Shown here: in pieces, positions 31,838 through 39,446 of the stretch
Layout of the letters: each line of letters opens with the position of its first letter
Numbering within the stretch: the first letter of the stretch is position 1
Translations under genes and position numbers: made by a program
IMG/VR virus record: IMGVR_UViG_3300047319_000705
Location: 1 to 42,741 of that record
Direction: 5' to 3' (one strand)
DNA: 42,741 nucleotides
From: a virus
Notes under the pieces: generated by a model
What the model was told of the DNA's origin: nothing
The model's database searches: none
Seen by the model: the letters and a program-made list of their open reading frames with translations, nothing else

Positions 31838-32043
31838 CTAAGTTCGTCGTAATGGACACCGGACCGTTATTCGATTCTTTGCTCGACAAGGCTGGAATCG
31901 ACAAGACATACGTCAGCCGACTGATCCTGGATTTGGAGGTCGGCAGCGCAGGAAGACTTTACCTCGAGATGTTCGCCGACTCCGAAGTGCTCAGTCTCGC
32001 TTTGCCTAATGGCTTTCAGATCGGGACGGTGGAGAAGAGATGA
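31834..32043 (+). CDS. Hypothetical 69-residue protein
   Basis: MTKFVVMDTGPLFDSLLDKAG... RLILDLEVGSAGRLYLEMF. Alternating alpha/beta pattern, no recognised family. Coupled to the next gene by ATGA. Confidence 0.6.
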   Translation: MTKFVVMDTGPLFDSLLDKAGIDKTYVSRLILDLEVGSAGRLYLEMFADSEVLSLALPNGFQIGTVEKR

Positions 32044-32993
32044 CCGACCTCGTCCAAAGCAAAATCATCGAACCCGGCGCATCGTTTGACGGCGGCACGG
32101 GTGAACTCGTCCCCTACCAGCCACCCACCACCGTCTCGCTGTTCGGCACCAACGACCCCGCCGGGGTTGTAGAGGCGGCTCGAGCAGCAGCCATCCCGCT
32201 CGTCGACGTCATCCGCAAACAAAAACTCAGCGTCAAGATCGGCCCCAGCGAGCACGTCCGCGTAGAAGGATGGACGCTACTCGGTTCGATGCTTGGTGTG
32301 TTCCCCGTCTGTGTGTGGACGCGCCAGCTCATGCGCGATGACCGCGAGTTCGGCTGGGAAGCTCGAGTAGAGGCTCATACGAGGTCTGGCGAGGTCGTCG
32401 GCGCTGCGGAGTCTCAATGCACGCGCGACGAGAACCAGTGGTCATGGGAGCCCACTGGAAAGAATGGACAGAAACTTTCCCCTCGCGACGACTACGCGCT
32501 CCGGTCGATGGCGCAGACCAGGGCGACGTCGAAGGCGCTGCGTCAGCCATTGGGGTTCGTGATGCAGTTGGCCGGGTTCAATCCGACGCCGGCGGAGGAG
32601 ATGCCGCGCGACGAACCCAAGAAGCGCGCAGCTCAGAAGACTGAGTTGCCGGGCGAGACGTTCGAAGACATCTTCAAGGAGAGCCACACATCCGGCGAAA
32701 CACCGACCAAGGCTGCGTCGACGAAGCTGAACCTGCTCGTCGTGGAACTGCGGGACGCGGGGAAGATCACGACGGAGCAGCTCTATCACTCTGTCGGTCT
32801 GATGCGCGATGTAGACCCGGACGATCTCGCGGCTGCGTTGCCCGATGCCCGTGATGAAATAGATGTGGCTTCGGGGACCTCCGAGTCCACGCTTCCAGGG
32901 AAACTCCACTGGGGGCCGCTGTCCAAGACGTTGTCGAAGGGTGAGGCCCACCAGTTGATCGATCGGTTGTCGAAGCTCCAGGCGGCGGAATGA
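32040..32993 (+). CDS. Putative single-strand annealing protein (Rad52/ERF-like)
   Basis: 317 residues. The core has VRVEGWTLLGSMLGVFPVCV, a beta-rich WEARVEAHTRSGEVVGAAES and a helix RSMAQTRATSKALRQPLGFV, like the AxTRAxxRAL helix of Rad52/ERF-type annealing proteins. The C-terminal ~100 residues are acidic and helical. This family is widespread in phage early regions without experimental function to my knowledge. The annealing role is inferred; the Hjc-type resolvase downstream is consistent with it. Confidence 0.6.
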   Translation: MTDLVQSKIIEPGASFDGGTGELVPYQPPTTVSLFGTNDPAGVVEAARAAAIPLVDVIRKQKLSVKIGPSEHVRVEGWTLLGSMLGVFPVCVWTRQLMRDDREFGWEARVEAHTRSGEVVGAAESQCTRDENQWSWEPTGKNGQKLSPRDDYALRSMAQTRATSKALRQPLGFVMQLAGFNPTPAEEMPRDEPKKRAAQKTELPGETFEDIFKESHTSGETPTKAASTKLNLLVVELRDAGKITTEQLYHSVGLMRDVDPDDLAAALPDARDEIDVASGTSESTLPGKLHWGPLSKTLSKGEAHQLIDRLSKLQAAE

Positions 32994-33112
32994 ACCTCGC
33001 CATCGGCCTCCTCATCCTCGCCCTCCTCGTCTCGATGCTCGTCGCCATGTGGGTGGACGTGACCGACGCTTGCCATGAGGCGTTCTTGGACGAAGTCTGG
33101 GACGACGAATGA
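32990..33112 (+). CDS. Small single-TM protein
   Basis: 40 residues: one membrane helix (LAIGLLILALLVSMLVAMW) then an acidic C-terminus. ATGA overlaps on both sides. Function unknown. Confidence 0.55.
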   Translation: MNLAIGLLILALLVSMLVAMWVDVTDACHEAFLDEVWDDE

Positions 33113-33279
33113 GCGCCGACGATCGGGCGCTCACGCACCTCTCGCGTCTCGGCGTGAACCCGGTCGTCGCGCAGCGGCTACTTGGCTACGCGCTGGCGGA
33201 CGGCATGAGCCTGCGCGAGCTAGTGCGCTTCATCCTCTCCGACTATGCGCCACCGATCGAGGAAACGAGCGAAGAGTGA
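33109..33279 (+). CDS. Hypothetical 56-residue protein
   Basis: Helical sequence (ALTHLSRLGVNPVVAQRLLGY; LRELVRFIL), acidic tail. ATGA/GTGA overlaps with neighbours. No family recognised. Confidence 0.55.
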   Translation: MSADDRALTHLSRLGVNPVVAQRLLGYALADGMSLRELVRFILSDYAPPIEETSEE

Positions 33280-33794
33280 GCAGTCTCCGCGTAGTTCCCC
33301 TCACTTTCCCGAAGGCCAATGAATGCGTCCGCATGTGGCATCGGCACCACGCACCTCTTCCTGGCGGATTCGCTTGGTACTGCCTCGGGGCAACACAGGA
33401 AGGACAAATCGTGGCAGCCGCTATCTGCGGTCGGCCGACGAACCGCAACAACGATGACGGACAGACAGTAGAAGTCATCCGACTGGCGAGCGATGGAACA
33501 CGAAACGCTTGCTCGTTTCTTTACGGCGCCTCCGCTCGTGTCGCACGAGAGATGGGCGCCTCCCTAATCCTTACCTACACGCTCGAAAGCGAAGGGGGAG
33601 CATCGCTGCGCGCGGCAGGCTGGAACCGAGACAAGGACGGCATCCAATCTTGGTGGACACACAATGGAAGCAGAACTCCCGCCGTGACGCGTCCGCATCA
33701 TGACGAGGCTAAGACGAGGTGGTCGGTTCGTTTCCGTGATCCGGTACAGGCGGAACTTCCTGGCATTGGTTTGTTCGCAGAGGTTCTATCGTGA
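33276..33794 (+). CDS. XF1762-like phage protein (GNAT-like)
   Basis: 172 residues, GTG start. LRVVPLTFPKANECVRMWHRHH, then GGFAWYCLGATQEGQIVAAAICGRP, VEVIRLASDGTRNACSFLYGA and LILTYTLESEGGASLRAAGW are the features of the XF1762 phage family, which resembles GNAT acetyltransferases. Substrate unknown. Found in many unrelated phages and prophages. Confidence 0.75.
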   Translation: MSSLRVVPLTFPKANECVRMWHRHHAPLPGGFAWYCLGATQEGQIVAAAICGRPTNRNNDDGQTVEVIRLASDGTRNACSFLYGASARVAREMGASLILTYTLESEGGASLRAAGWNRDKDGIQSWWTHNGSRTPAVTRPHHDEAKTRWSVRFRDPVQAELPGIGLFAEVLS

Positions 33795-33898
33795 GCCGCC
33801 AGTTTGATTGGCTCCTCGCAGGCGCCTGGGCCGCCGTCCTCGGCGTCGCCATCCTCACCCTGATCGGGATCGTGCTGTTGGTGGGGTGGATCGCGTGA
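33791..33898 (+). CDS. Small TM protein
   Basis: 35 residues, GTG start: a short N-terminus then one or two hydrophobic segments (AGAWAAVLGVAILTLIGIVL, LLVGWIA). GTGA overlaps with both neighbours. Confidence 0.5.
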   Translation: MSRQFDWLLAGAWAAVLGVAILTLIGIVLLVGWIA

Positions 33899-34860
33899 CC
33901 GTCGCCGCCCTCTACGTCGAAACCAACGGCGTCTACTACGGCCTCCCCGACGTAGACCCTTGGGATGAGGAGCGTGATGCGCGGTTGTATGCGGGGCCGT
34001 GGCCGGTCGTCGCACACCCGCCCTGCGCCCGGTGGAGCATCCTCGCAGGAATGATTGAGACACGTTACGGCTACAAGCGGGGGGACGATGGGGGCTGCTT
34101 CGAGGCCGCACTCAACGCGGTACGGAAATGGGGTGGCGTCCTCGAGCATCCCGCCCACTCAGCGGCCTTCCGAACCTTCGGTCTCCCTATACCGACCCGC
34201 GGAGGTGGATGGGTGGGGACCCTTGACGATGGGGGATGGTCATGCTGGATCGACCAGGGCTGGTATGGACACACTCTAAAGAAGCCAACATGGCTCTACT
34301 GCGTGGGCACCGATCCGCCGGCTATGAAATGGGGCGAAGGCCCAGGCATCATTCTCCCCCGAAGGTACGCGCCTACGGTAAAGAACCCATTATTCGGGCC
34401 GTCGGAGACTGAGCGTAAACGTCTGACTATGCCGACGCCGCCAGCGTTCCGCGACGTCCTACTCGACATGGCGCGGAACGCGACGGGTACAGGCTTAGAC
34501 TTCGTCTACCAGCGCGCAGCACACCTTGAGATTTCTGATCTCAAGAGTGTTGCCGGAGGCGAGCGATCCGGGGGCGCCTTCCAACCCGACTTCGAGCGCG
34601 CCGAGAACGAAGTCACCGATCTCGTCGGCGGTGATCCTACTTTCGGGGACTTCGACGTTCAGGTGGATGAGGATGGTACGGGGCATGTTTCCTCCTATGG
34701 GACGGTGACACCTGCGACACTACCATCTTCCGGGGCCGATTGCGAGGGTAGGGACGGTGACACTTTCCTCCCCTCCACGGCCCCGGTTCTCCACGTCTAT
34801 GAGAATGACGAGGCGACTAGCCTCTTTGGCTATCCCGACGGAAACGGTGAGCGTTGGTGA
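33895..34860 (+). CDS. Phage protein with PPC-like motif; 3' end read through an antisense insert
   Basis: 321 residues as it stands. Residues 1-~195 are a recognisable phage-type protein: VAALYVETNGVYYGLPDVDP, VVAHPPCARWSILAGM (a PPC motif recalling DNA methyltransferases), VLEHPAHSAAF and TPPAFRDVLLDMARNA. From about residue 200 the sequence is low in folded character and is the complement of a minus-strand gene. After the insert, 34857-34907 encodes LLLDMARSAGRVPA then stop, which looks like the original C-terminus. Function unproven; no SAM-binding motif is evident. Confidence 0.7.
   Translation: MTVAALYVETNGVYYGLPDVDPWDEERDARLYAGPWPVVAHPPCARWSILAGMIETRYGYKRGDDGGCFEAALNAVRKWGGVLEHPAHSAAFRTFGLPIPTRGGGWVGTLDDGGWSCWIDQGWYGHTLKKPTWLYCVGTDPPAMKWGEGPGIILPRRYAPTVKNPLFGPSETERKRLTMPTPPAFRDVLLDMARNATGTGLDFVYQRAAHLEISDLKSVAGGERSGGAFQPDFERAENEVTDLVGGDPTFGDFDVQVDEDGTGHVSSYGTVTPATLPSSGADCEGRDGDTFLPSTAPVLHVYENDEATSLFGYPDGNGERW
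34495..34686 (-). CDS. Minus-strand small protein (inserted cassette)
   Basis: 63 residues. MPRTILIHLNVEVPES, then TADEIGDFVLGALEVGLEG and LEIRNLKVCCALVDEV, an alpha-beta pattern seen in small phage proteins. A near-perfect ribosome site (TAGGAGGAAAC) precedes the ATG. A -10-like TAGTGT lies upstream on the same strand, as at the 17.4-kb promoter. It lies antisense inside the 3' end of a plus-strand gene and is probably a moron-like insertion. Confidence 0.75.
   Translation of the reverse strand: MPRTILIHLNVEVPESRITADEIGDFVLGALEVGLEGAPGSLASGNTLEIRNLKVCCALVDEV
34699..34763 (-). promoter_or_regulatory. Leader of minus-strand cassette with 13-bp direct repeats
   Basis: GGGACGGTGACAC (plus strand) occurs at 34699-34711 and again at 34751-34763, on either side of a minus-strand -10-like TAGTGT near 34724-34719. 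The repeats flank the probable promoter of the minus-strand gene and may be regulator sites. Confidence 0.4.
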
Positions 34861-34903
34861 CCCTGTTGCTCGACATGGCTCGCAGCGCAGGCCGGGTGCC
34901 CGC

Positions 34904-35176
34904 ATGAGCGGCCACGCCGACACCATCCTTGAAGCTGACCGCCTCTCGGCTATCTGTTCGCTGCGGAGATTTACGCCACAGGAAGCGGAGGAAGCTGTCG
35001 ATGTGTTACTGGCGATCCCGGAGCTTGTGGCGGAGAACCAACAACTACGCGACGCGCTGGAACAGATCGACGCAGCAGGACGCGTCGAGGTGCGGTATGG
35101 AGGTCAGATCGCGGGAGCCATGAAGGACATCGCGCGCGCTGCTTTGGCCGGTACGCCGAGCGAGGCCACCGGATGA
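34904..35176 (+). CDS. Hypothetical protein, MSGxADTI family (copy 1)
   Basis: 90 residues. Begins MSGHADTILEADRLSAI and ends LAGTPSEATG. A helical middle (EEAVDVLLAIPELVAENQQ). The ATG overlaps the presumed original stop of the split gene upstream (34905-34907). Paralogous at both ends to the gene at 35682. Function unknown. Confidence 0.65.
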   Translation: MSGHADTILEADRLSAICSLRRFTPQEAEEAVDVLLAIPELVAENQQLRDALEQIDAAGRVEVRYGGQIAGAMKDIARAALAGTPSEATG

Positions 35177-36177
35177 TCGCAGTGGGCCAACAGACGTGCC
35201 TTCCTATCCCTGCCGATGAGTGGGAACGGATCCACAAGTTCGATCCGCGAGGGGCTGCTCTTGCCGACGAGCATTACAGCCGACGCAAGGTCGGCTCGCT
35301 CCAATGGATGCCCCCCGGCGAGACGCTGAACCTGCTCTCGGGGGATGGTCGCGCGCTGTTCGGTTGGTGGCGTCCACATCCCGCCAGCGGCTTAAAGGCC
35401 ATGAATGGCTTGGACGGTTGGACTTGCACGATCTTCCGCAATACCGGGAATGTGCGGTCGAGTCTGCTCATCCTTCGCGCCGAACTAGAACTCAGAGAGC
35501 TAGACCGTGGCTGCGGCCCGGACGGGATGCTCACCTACGTCTGGGATAAGAGGGTCGTCTCGGCAAACCCCGGCTACTGCTTCAAGATGGCCGGCTGGAA
35601 TGTCATCGGTCGTTCGGCGGACGACAAAAAGACGCTCCTTCACAAGCAGTTCGATCTTGCCGGTACGCCGAGCGAGGACACATGAGCGGCCAGGCCGACA
35701 CCATCCGCCGCGTGTTGAATCAGCTAGGACTGATCCGCTATGGGCGCTTCGAGCGCCCCGCTGCTCAGGAAGGACTGGATGCTCTGGACGCGCTTGTGGC
35801 GGAGAAACAGCGGCTACGCGACGAAAGACTTGATGCCATATCACAATGGGAGAAGGCGGACAAGGAGACTAGGCAACTACGAGACGCGCTAGAGTTCTGG
35901 TACGCCGCGATCGACAAGGCGCAGCGGCTCGACAACACCGGAGGCGACTCAGCCGTCGCTGTGTCGCTGAATTCGTGGGACGAGGCCCTGCATGACGATC
36001 GCGCTGCTTTGGCCGGTACGCCGAGCGAGGACACCGACGTACTGATGAAGTGCTCGATCTGTGACTCGCAGTTCCCGACCGCTGCCGAGCGTGATGCCCA
36101 CTATGAACGCTGCCTGTCACAAGATGAGGCGCTGGGCGAGAGGTTCGTGGAATGGCCTGCTGGTACGCCGAGCGAGG
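35150..36177 (+). repeat. Four dispersed GGTACGCCGAGCGAGG repeats at gene ends
   Basis: Exact 16-bp copies at 35150-35165, 35662-35677, 36015-36030 and 36162-36177, each encoding the AGTPSE tag. Copies 1 and 3 share 31 bp. Copies 2 and 4 continue into ACACATGAGCGGC, the start of the next gene. They look like recombination seams for exchange of small genes. Confidence 0.85.
35173..35685 (+). CDS. GNAT-like hypothetical phage protein
   Basis: 170 residues. DEHYSRRKVGSLQWMPPGE, LNLLSGDGRALFGWW, TCTIFRNTGNVRSSLLILRA and YVWDKRVVSANPGYCFKMAGW follow an acetyltransferase-like alpha/beta order seen in a common phage family. Substrate unknown. It ends LAGTPSEDT, the same C-terminal tag as its neighbours. 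Confidence 0.6.
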   Translation: MIAVGQQTCLPIPADEWERIHKFDPRGAALADEHYSRRKVGSLQWMPPGETLNLLSGDGRALFGWWRPHPASGLKAMNGLDGWTCTIFRNTGNVRSSLLILRAELELRELDRGCGPDGMLTYVWDKRVVSANPGYCFKMAGWNVIGRSADDKKTLLHKQFDLAGTPSEDT

Positions 36178-36185
36178 ACACATGA
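35682..36185 (+). CDS. MSGxADTI family (copy 2) with C-terminal C2H2 finger
   Basis: 167 residues. Starts MSGQADTIRRVLNQLG, then a long coiled-coil helix (EKQRLRDERLDAISQWEKAD), the ALAGTPSEDT tag at about 112, a zinc finger KCSICDSQFPTAAERDAHYE followed by RC, and a second PAGTPSEDT tag at the end. The internal tag suggests that two genes fused through the repeat. Confidence 0.65.
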   Translation: MSGQADTIRRVLNQLGLIRYGRFERPAAQEGLDALDALVAEKQRLRDERLDAISQWEKADKETRQLRDALEFWYAAIDKAQRLDNTGGDSAVAVSLNSWDEALHDDRAALAGTPSEDTDVLMKCSICDSQFPTAAERDAHYERCLSQDEALGERFVEWPAGTPSEDT

Positions 36186-36400
36186 GCGGCACAACCGTCT
36201 GGTGTTCACTCGACAACATCTACTACGACGGCCTAATGACGATAGAGATGGGTTGCTACTCAGGCCAGGGGCCGGTGCATTGGCTGGGACGCGAGCTGCC
36301 AGAGGTGCAACCGAACCGGAACGCAAACGCAAGCCGGGAAACTCCCGAGGACGCGCTGTCGAGGAAAGGAAAGGGATCGTATTCAGATGGCCTCTCATAA
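36182..36400 (+). CDS. Hypothetical 72-residue protein
   Basis: ATGA overlap with the previous gene. MSGTTVWCSLDNIYYDGLM then MGCYSGQGPVHWLGRE, a compact beta-like start; the last 30 residues are polar. The polar end overlaps another open frame that leads to the transglycosylase, so it may be a later extension. Confidence 0.55.
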   Translation: MSGTTVWCSLDNIYYDGLMTIEMGCYSGQGPVHWLGRELPEVQPNRNANASRETPEDALSRKGKGSYSDGLS

Positions 36401-36462
36401 TCCTGACCCTACTAGCCGCAGCAACCAGCCTTTCGATCAGCGCATCATCGACCTCGCCAAGA

Positions 36463-36945
36463 GTGCCGGCGATCAGGCACCACTACACGATCCGGGCGGA
36501 CGTGAAACTCCGCCGGCACGCGATTCGCAGGGATCGACGCCGTTTGTTGTACGTGTCGGCCTCGAGGCGGCTCGCAGCTATCCAGCGAGTCAAGGAGAGA
36601 GCGCGAGCGATCTCATACTCCGCATCACAGCCGACATCTTTCGTCGCAACGGCCTCAGCGCGTCCCGTGCCGAGTTCGCCGCCTGGGAGCTCTGGACTGC
36701 ATTACGCCCTCTGGACCTGCATACATAACGGAGAAGGAGCATGGAACGCGAACACAGGGAACGGCTACTACGGCGGGCTGCAAATGACCTATGGCTGGGA
36801 CGGCCTCGTCGGCAACGCAGCCCTGCTCTCACCCGAGCAGCAGATGGCAGCGGCGGAAACCGGGTACCGCCAGTCGGGCTATTCGGAGGCTTGGTTGCTG
36901 GGGCAGTGGCCTGTCAGTTCTCGAAGCTGCTTGGGTTACCGCTGA
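36463..36945 (+). CDS. Transglycosylase-like lysin domain (start uncertain)
   Basis: The C-terminal ~80 residues, ALWTCIHNGEGAWNANTGNG, YYGGLQM and SPEQQMAAAE, match the Rpf/transglycosylase fold, with the Glu of HNGEGAW as likely catalytic acid. In the same frame upstream of 36463 is a membrane-like segment (WPLIILTLLAAATSLSIS, about 36388-36441) that a real enzyme would be expected to carry, but no ATG, GTG or TTG precedes it in a sensible place. GTG 36463 is only a formal start; GTG 36202 is the next option. Probably a second peptidoglycan enzyme, perhaps virion-bound or secreted. Confidence 0.6.
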   Translation: MPAIRHHYTIRADVKLRRHAIRRDRRRLLYVSASRRLAAIQRVKERARAISYSASQPTSFVATASARPVPSSPPGSSGLHYALWTCIHNGEGAWNANTGNGYYGGLQMTYGWDGLVGNAALLSPEQQMAAAETGYRQSGYSEAWLLGQWPVSSRSCLGYR

Positions 36946-36961
36946 CGGGACCGGCGAGGAC

Positions 36962-37303
36962 GTGGTGAAGAAGAAGACGCACCGCTGGGCACGCGCTACT
37001 TACATCGATCTCCGCTACGGGATCCTGTGCGAGTGTGGGAACTTCAAGACCGATCAGGCTCTCACCTGTGCCTCATGCGCTGTGGAGCGTCGTCGCAGTC
37101 CTGACTATTGGCAGCGGATGACGTGCGCGAGCTGTGGTGGTCCGAAGTCGAAGAACGGGAGGATCTGCCGTCGTTGTCGCCATGAGGCGATGCGCGGAAT
37201 CAGTCAGCCGACAGGTTCACCGCAGCCGCAGTCTCATCCGTGGCGTAAGTCGTTCGCGTGTGTTGTTGACGAGTCCGCCGGCATGAAAGACACCGTTGGC
37301 TAG
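36962..37303 (+). CDS. Double zinc-ribbon protein
   Basis: 113 residues, GTG start (36962 or 36965). Four CxxC knuckles: CECG, CASC, CASCGG and CRRC, with a basic N-terminus (KKKTHRWARATY). Likely binds nucleic acid or protein. It overlaps the resolvase gene by 8 bases. Confidence 0.7.
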   Translation: MVKKKTHRWARATYIDLRYGILCECGNFKTDQALTCASCAVERRRSPDYWQRMTCASCGGPKSKNGRICRRCRHEAMRGISQPTGSPQPQSHPWRKSFACVVDESAGMKDTVG

Positions 37304-37595
37304 AGGCATCCAACGCGAGCGCCAGCTCCGCCACAGCCTCGAGGCGGACGATTGGGTCGTGATCCGCGCTGCGGGCAGTCTCGGCTGCGCCGACCTTGTC
37401 GCGTTGAAGGATGGGAGGACGCCGATGATGATCGAGTGCAAAGCCACAGCGCGGGGTCCGTATGCGAGGTTTCCGCCTGCGAAGCGGAAGGATCTACGGC
37501 AGGTTGCGGAGTGGGCTGGTGCGGATGCGTGGCTTGTTTGGTGGCCTCCGCGTGGTAAGGCGACATGGCTGCCGTGGCAGAGCTGGCCGACATGA
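37296..37595 (+). CDS. Holliday junction resolvase (Hjc-like)
   Basis: 99 residues, TTG start. PD-(D/E)xK nuclease: E8 in QRERQLR, D33 in GSLGCADLVAL, and E47-x-K49 in MMIECKA, in the order and spacing of archaeal-type Hjc enzymes used by many phages. Resolves recombination or replication branches before packaging. No accessory domain. Confidence 0.85.
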   Translation: MARGIQRERQLRHSLEADDWVVIRAAGSLGCADLVALKDGRTPMMIECKATARGPYARFPPAKRKDLRQVAEWAGADAWLVWWPPRGKATWLPWQSWPT

Positions 37596-37637
37596 GCGAA
37601 CCTCCTATGGGAATTGCCTGACTCAGGCTCGCATCGC

Positions 37638-37850
37638 GTGACAAACCTTGAAGCGATAGAGCGTCTGTTGCACGGAGAGGCTACGAACCTCCAACTTCGC
37701 AACGCTGGTCTTGAGTTGTTGTCACTCTGCCGTTACCAGCAGGAATCGTTTTCCTCCTATCAGCGCCGCAAGACCGTTGATGATTTGGTTGGACGTGGCC
37801 TTCTGCGGGACCGTACTGGCGACGAACCGACACTCTGGGATTCAGCATGA
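37638..37850 (+). CDS. Hypothetical 70-residue protein
   Basis: GTG at 37638 is chosen; TTG 37614 is in frame. MTNLEAIERLLHGEATNLQLRN is helical, followed by basic RRKTVDDLVGRGLLRD, a possible winged-helix-like region. ATGA overlap with the next gene. Confidence 0.55.
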   Translation: MTNLEAIERLLHGEATNLQLRNAGLELLSLCRYQQESFSSYQRRKTVDDLVGRGLLRDRTGDEPTLWDSA

Positions 37851-38053
37851 TCCGTGCTCTCTGTCCCGTCTGCCACCGCGAGCATCCGATCGAGTTCATC
37901 GACGATGGAATGGGACGCGAGGCGCACAGATATCGCATCGCGAAGCACAGGCGCGCCACACGCAACAACAACGAACGCCACCGCGACTGGTTCAACCCTG
38001 GAATGCCATGCGAGGGCTCAGGCATGTTGGCACACAAACCGAGGGTGGCTTAG
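37847..38053 (+). CDS. Hypothetical Cys/His-rich protein
   Basis: 68 residues. CPVCHREHPIEF is a zinc-knuckle start; the middle is basic (RIAKHRRATRNNNERH). A second Cys (MPCEG) could complete the site. Function unknown. Confidence 0.55.
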   Translation: MIRALCPVCHREHPIEFIDDGMGREAHRYRIAKHRRATRNNNERHRDWFNPGMPCEGSGMLAHKPRVA

Positions 38054-38076
38054 ACTCCCTCCTCCATGACTGGCCC

Positions 38077-38283
38077 TTGAGCAGCCTAGAGGAGCGGTGG
38101 CCGCACCCGGCACGGGTTGGTGTCGCGATGCGCCTCGCCAAAGACGTCGGAACCTGTGCCGAGCTGCTCGAGGGCGGCCCGGTGGATCCTGACAGGGTCG
38201 ACCATAAGCAGTTGAAGTGGGCGAAGCAGCGGCTTCTGGTGCGTCTTGATATGCACGCCATCGACCTCCTCAAAACCGGGTGA
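38077..38283 (+). CDS. Hypothetical 68-residue protein before RepA-like ATPase
   Basis: TTG start at 38077, with an ATG at 38128 as alternative. Helical (VGVAMRLAKDVGTCAELLEGG; LKWAKQRLLVRLDMHAIDLL). Ends in a GTGA overlap with the ATPase gene. May be a replication partner by position only. Confidence 0.5.
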   Translation: MSSLEERWPHPARVGVAMRLAKDVGTCAELLEGGPVDPDRVDHKQLKWAKQRLLVRLDMHAIDLLKTG

Positions 38284-39446
38284 CGCAACTGCGTCCCATC
38301 CACGAGATCGGCCTCGCACCAGACGACGAACGACAGCGCCAACAACTCGAAGACGCCGAGGTCGACGCATACCGTGTCCCAGAAGCCGGAGTCCTACCAG
38401 ACGACGCGAAACGCGGCGACTTCACCGACCGCGTCCGCTCCAGGCAACTAGACCTCGTCGACAGGATCCGGCACGGCATCCCACCAGCCGAATACCTCCC
38501 CGCCTCGGACCTGATGCTCAGGCGCGGCAAGCGCCACTACTGGGCGGCACCGAAAAAGGTGGGCAAGTCGCTGGGCGCCCTGATCCACGCTGGCGACATG
38601 GTGCTCGCCGGCGCAACCGTCGTCGTGTTCGACCGTGAGAACGGTGGCGACCTGTATGCGTCCCGGCTCGAGGCGATCATCAACGGACGCGAGATGAGCA
38701 CACTCCAACAGGCTCAGCTCTCGAAGAACCTTTCCTACTACGAGTTCCCACGCTTCCGCAAAGACGACGGCAACGAGTTGGTCAAGCTGTGCCTGAACGC
38801 CGACCTCGTCATCTTCGACAGCCAACGCATGTACCTCAGCGACCTCGGGTTGGAGGAGAACTCATCGGACGACTACGCCGAATTCATGGCCGCCCTGGTT
38901 GACCCGTTGTTCGCCGCAGGCATCGCTACCCTCATCCTCGACAACACAGGCCACGGCGACAGCAAGCGTGGCCGTGGTGCCAGCAGCAAAGGCGACCTGA
39001 ACGAGGTGCTGTTCACGCTAGAAACCATCGAACGGTACGGACTTGACCACACTGGAAAGGTGCGTCTCGAGATCACAGACTCACGGTTCGGCGACACAGG
39101 ACGCTGGGAGATGAGCCTCGGCGCAGGCAAGTTCGGCTCCTGGGACAAAGTCGAACACACACACGATGTCGCTGCTGATGGGGCGTTCCGTTACACCGGC
39201 AAGATGGAACGAGTCAGCATCTTCATCGAGAACTGCGCCGACCCACAGGGCAGGAACACGATCTGTGACGCTATCGGCGGCAAAGGCCAATACGTGAGAG
39301 CGGCGATCGACTCGCTGATCCGTGAAGGCTACGCACGCGCGATCGAGGGTGCGAGGGGCGCGAAGTTTGTGGAGTCGTTGAGGCCGTACCGTGAGGACGA
39401 CGACCACGCTGATGACAATGGCTCTGGCGATGGGATTCCCTGGTGA
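38280..39446 (+). CDS. RepA-like replicative ATPase/helicase (AAA_25)
   Basis: 388 residues, GTG start. RecA-fold ATPase with Walker A AAPKKVGKS (K96, S97) and Walker B ADLVIFDS (~174-181), followed by LILDNTGHGD as the sensor strand. The GRGASSKGDLNEVLF segment is typical of RepA-like plasmid/phage initiator helicases. Residues 300-388 look like a winged-helix region with an acidic tail. As no DNA polymerase was found, the phage probably relies on host replication enzymes. Confidence 0.85.
   Translation: MTQLRPIHEIGLAPDDERQRQQLEDAEVDAYRVPEAGVLPDDAKRGDFTDRVRSRQLDLVDRIRHGIPPAEYLPASDLMLRRGKRHYWAAPKKVGKSLGALIHAGDMVLAGATVVVFDRENGGDLYASRLEAIINGREMSTLQQAQLSKNLSYYEFPRFRKDDGNELVKLCLNADLVIFDSQRMYLSDLGLEENSSDDYAEFMAALVDPLFAAGIATLILDNTGHGDSKRGRGASSKGDLNEVLFTLETIERYGLDHTGKVRLEITDSRFGDTGRWEMSLGAGKFGSWDKVEHTHDVAADGAFRYTGKMERVSIFIENCADPQGRNTICDAIGGKGQYVRAAIDSLIREGYARAIEGARGAKFVESLRPYREDDDHADDNGSGDGIPW

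Noticed and set aside
33895-34494. DNA cytosine methyltransferase assignment
   Set aside because: Only a PPC-like motif is visible; the FxGxG SAM loop and ENV-type motif are not seen, so no enzyme name is given.
36387-36728. 113-residue open frame with a fair ribosome site
   Set aside because: Overlaps the frame that holds the membrane segment and transglycosylase motif; its own sequence has no recognisable fold. It remains possible as the start of a frameshifted product.
36741-36968. 75-residue open frame preceded by GGAGAAGGAG
   Set aside because: The purine run encodes the conserved NGEGAWN motif of the transglycosylase in the other frame, so the ribosome-site look is accidental.
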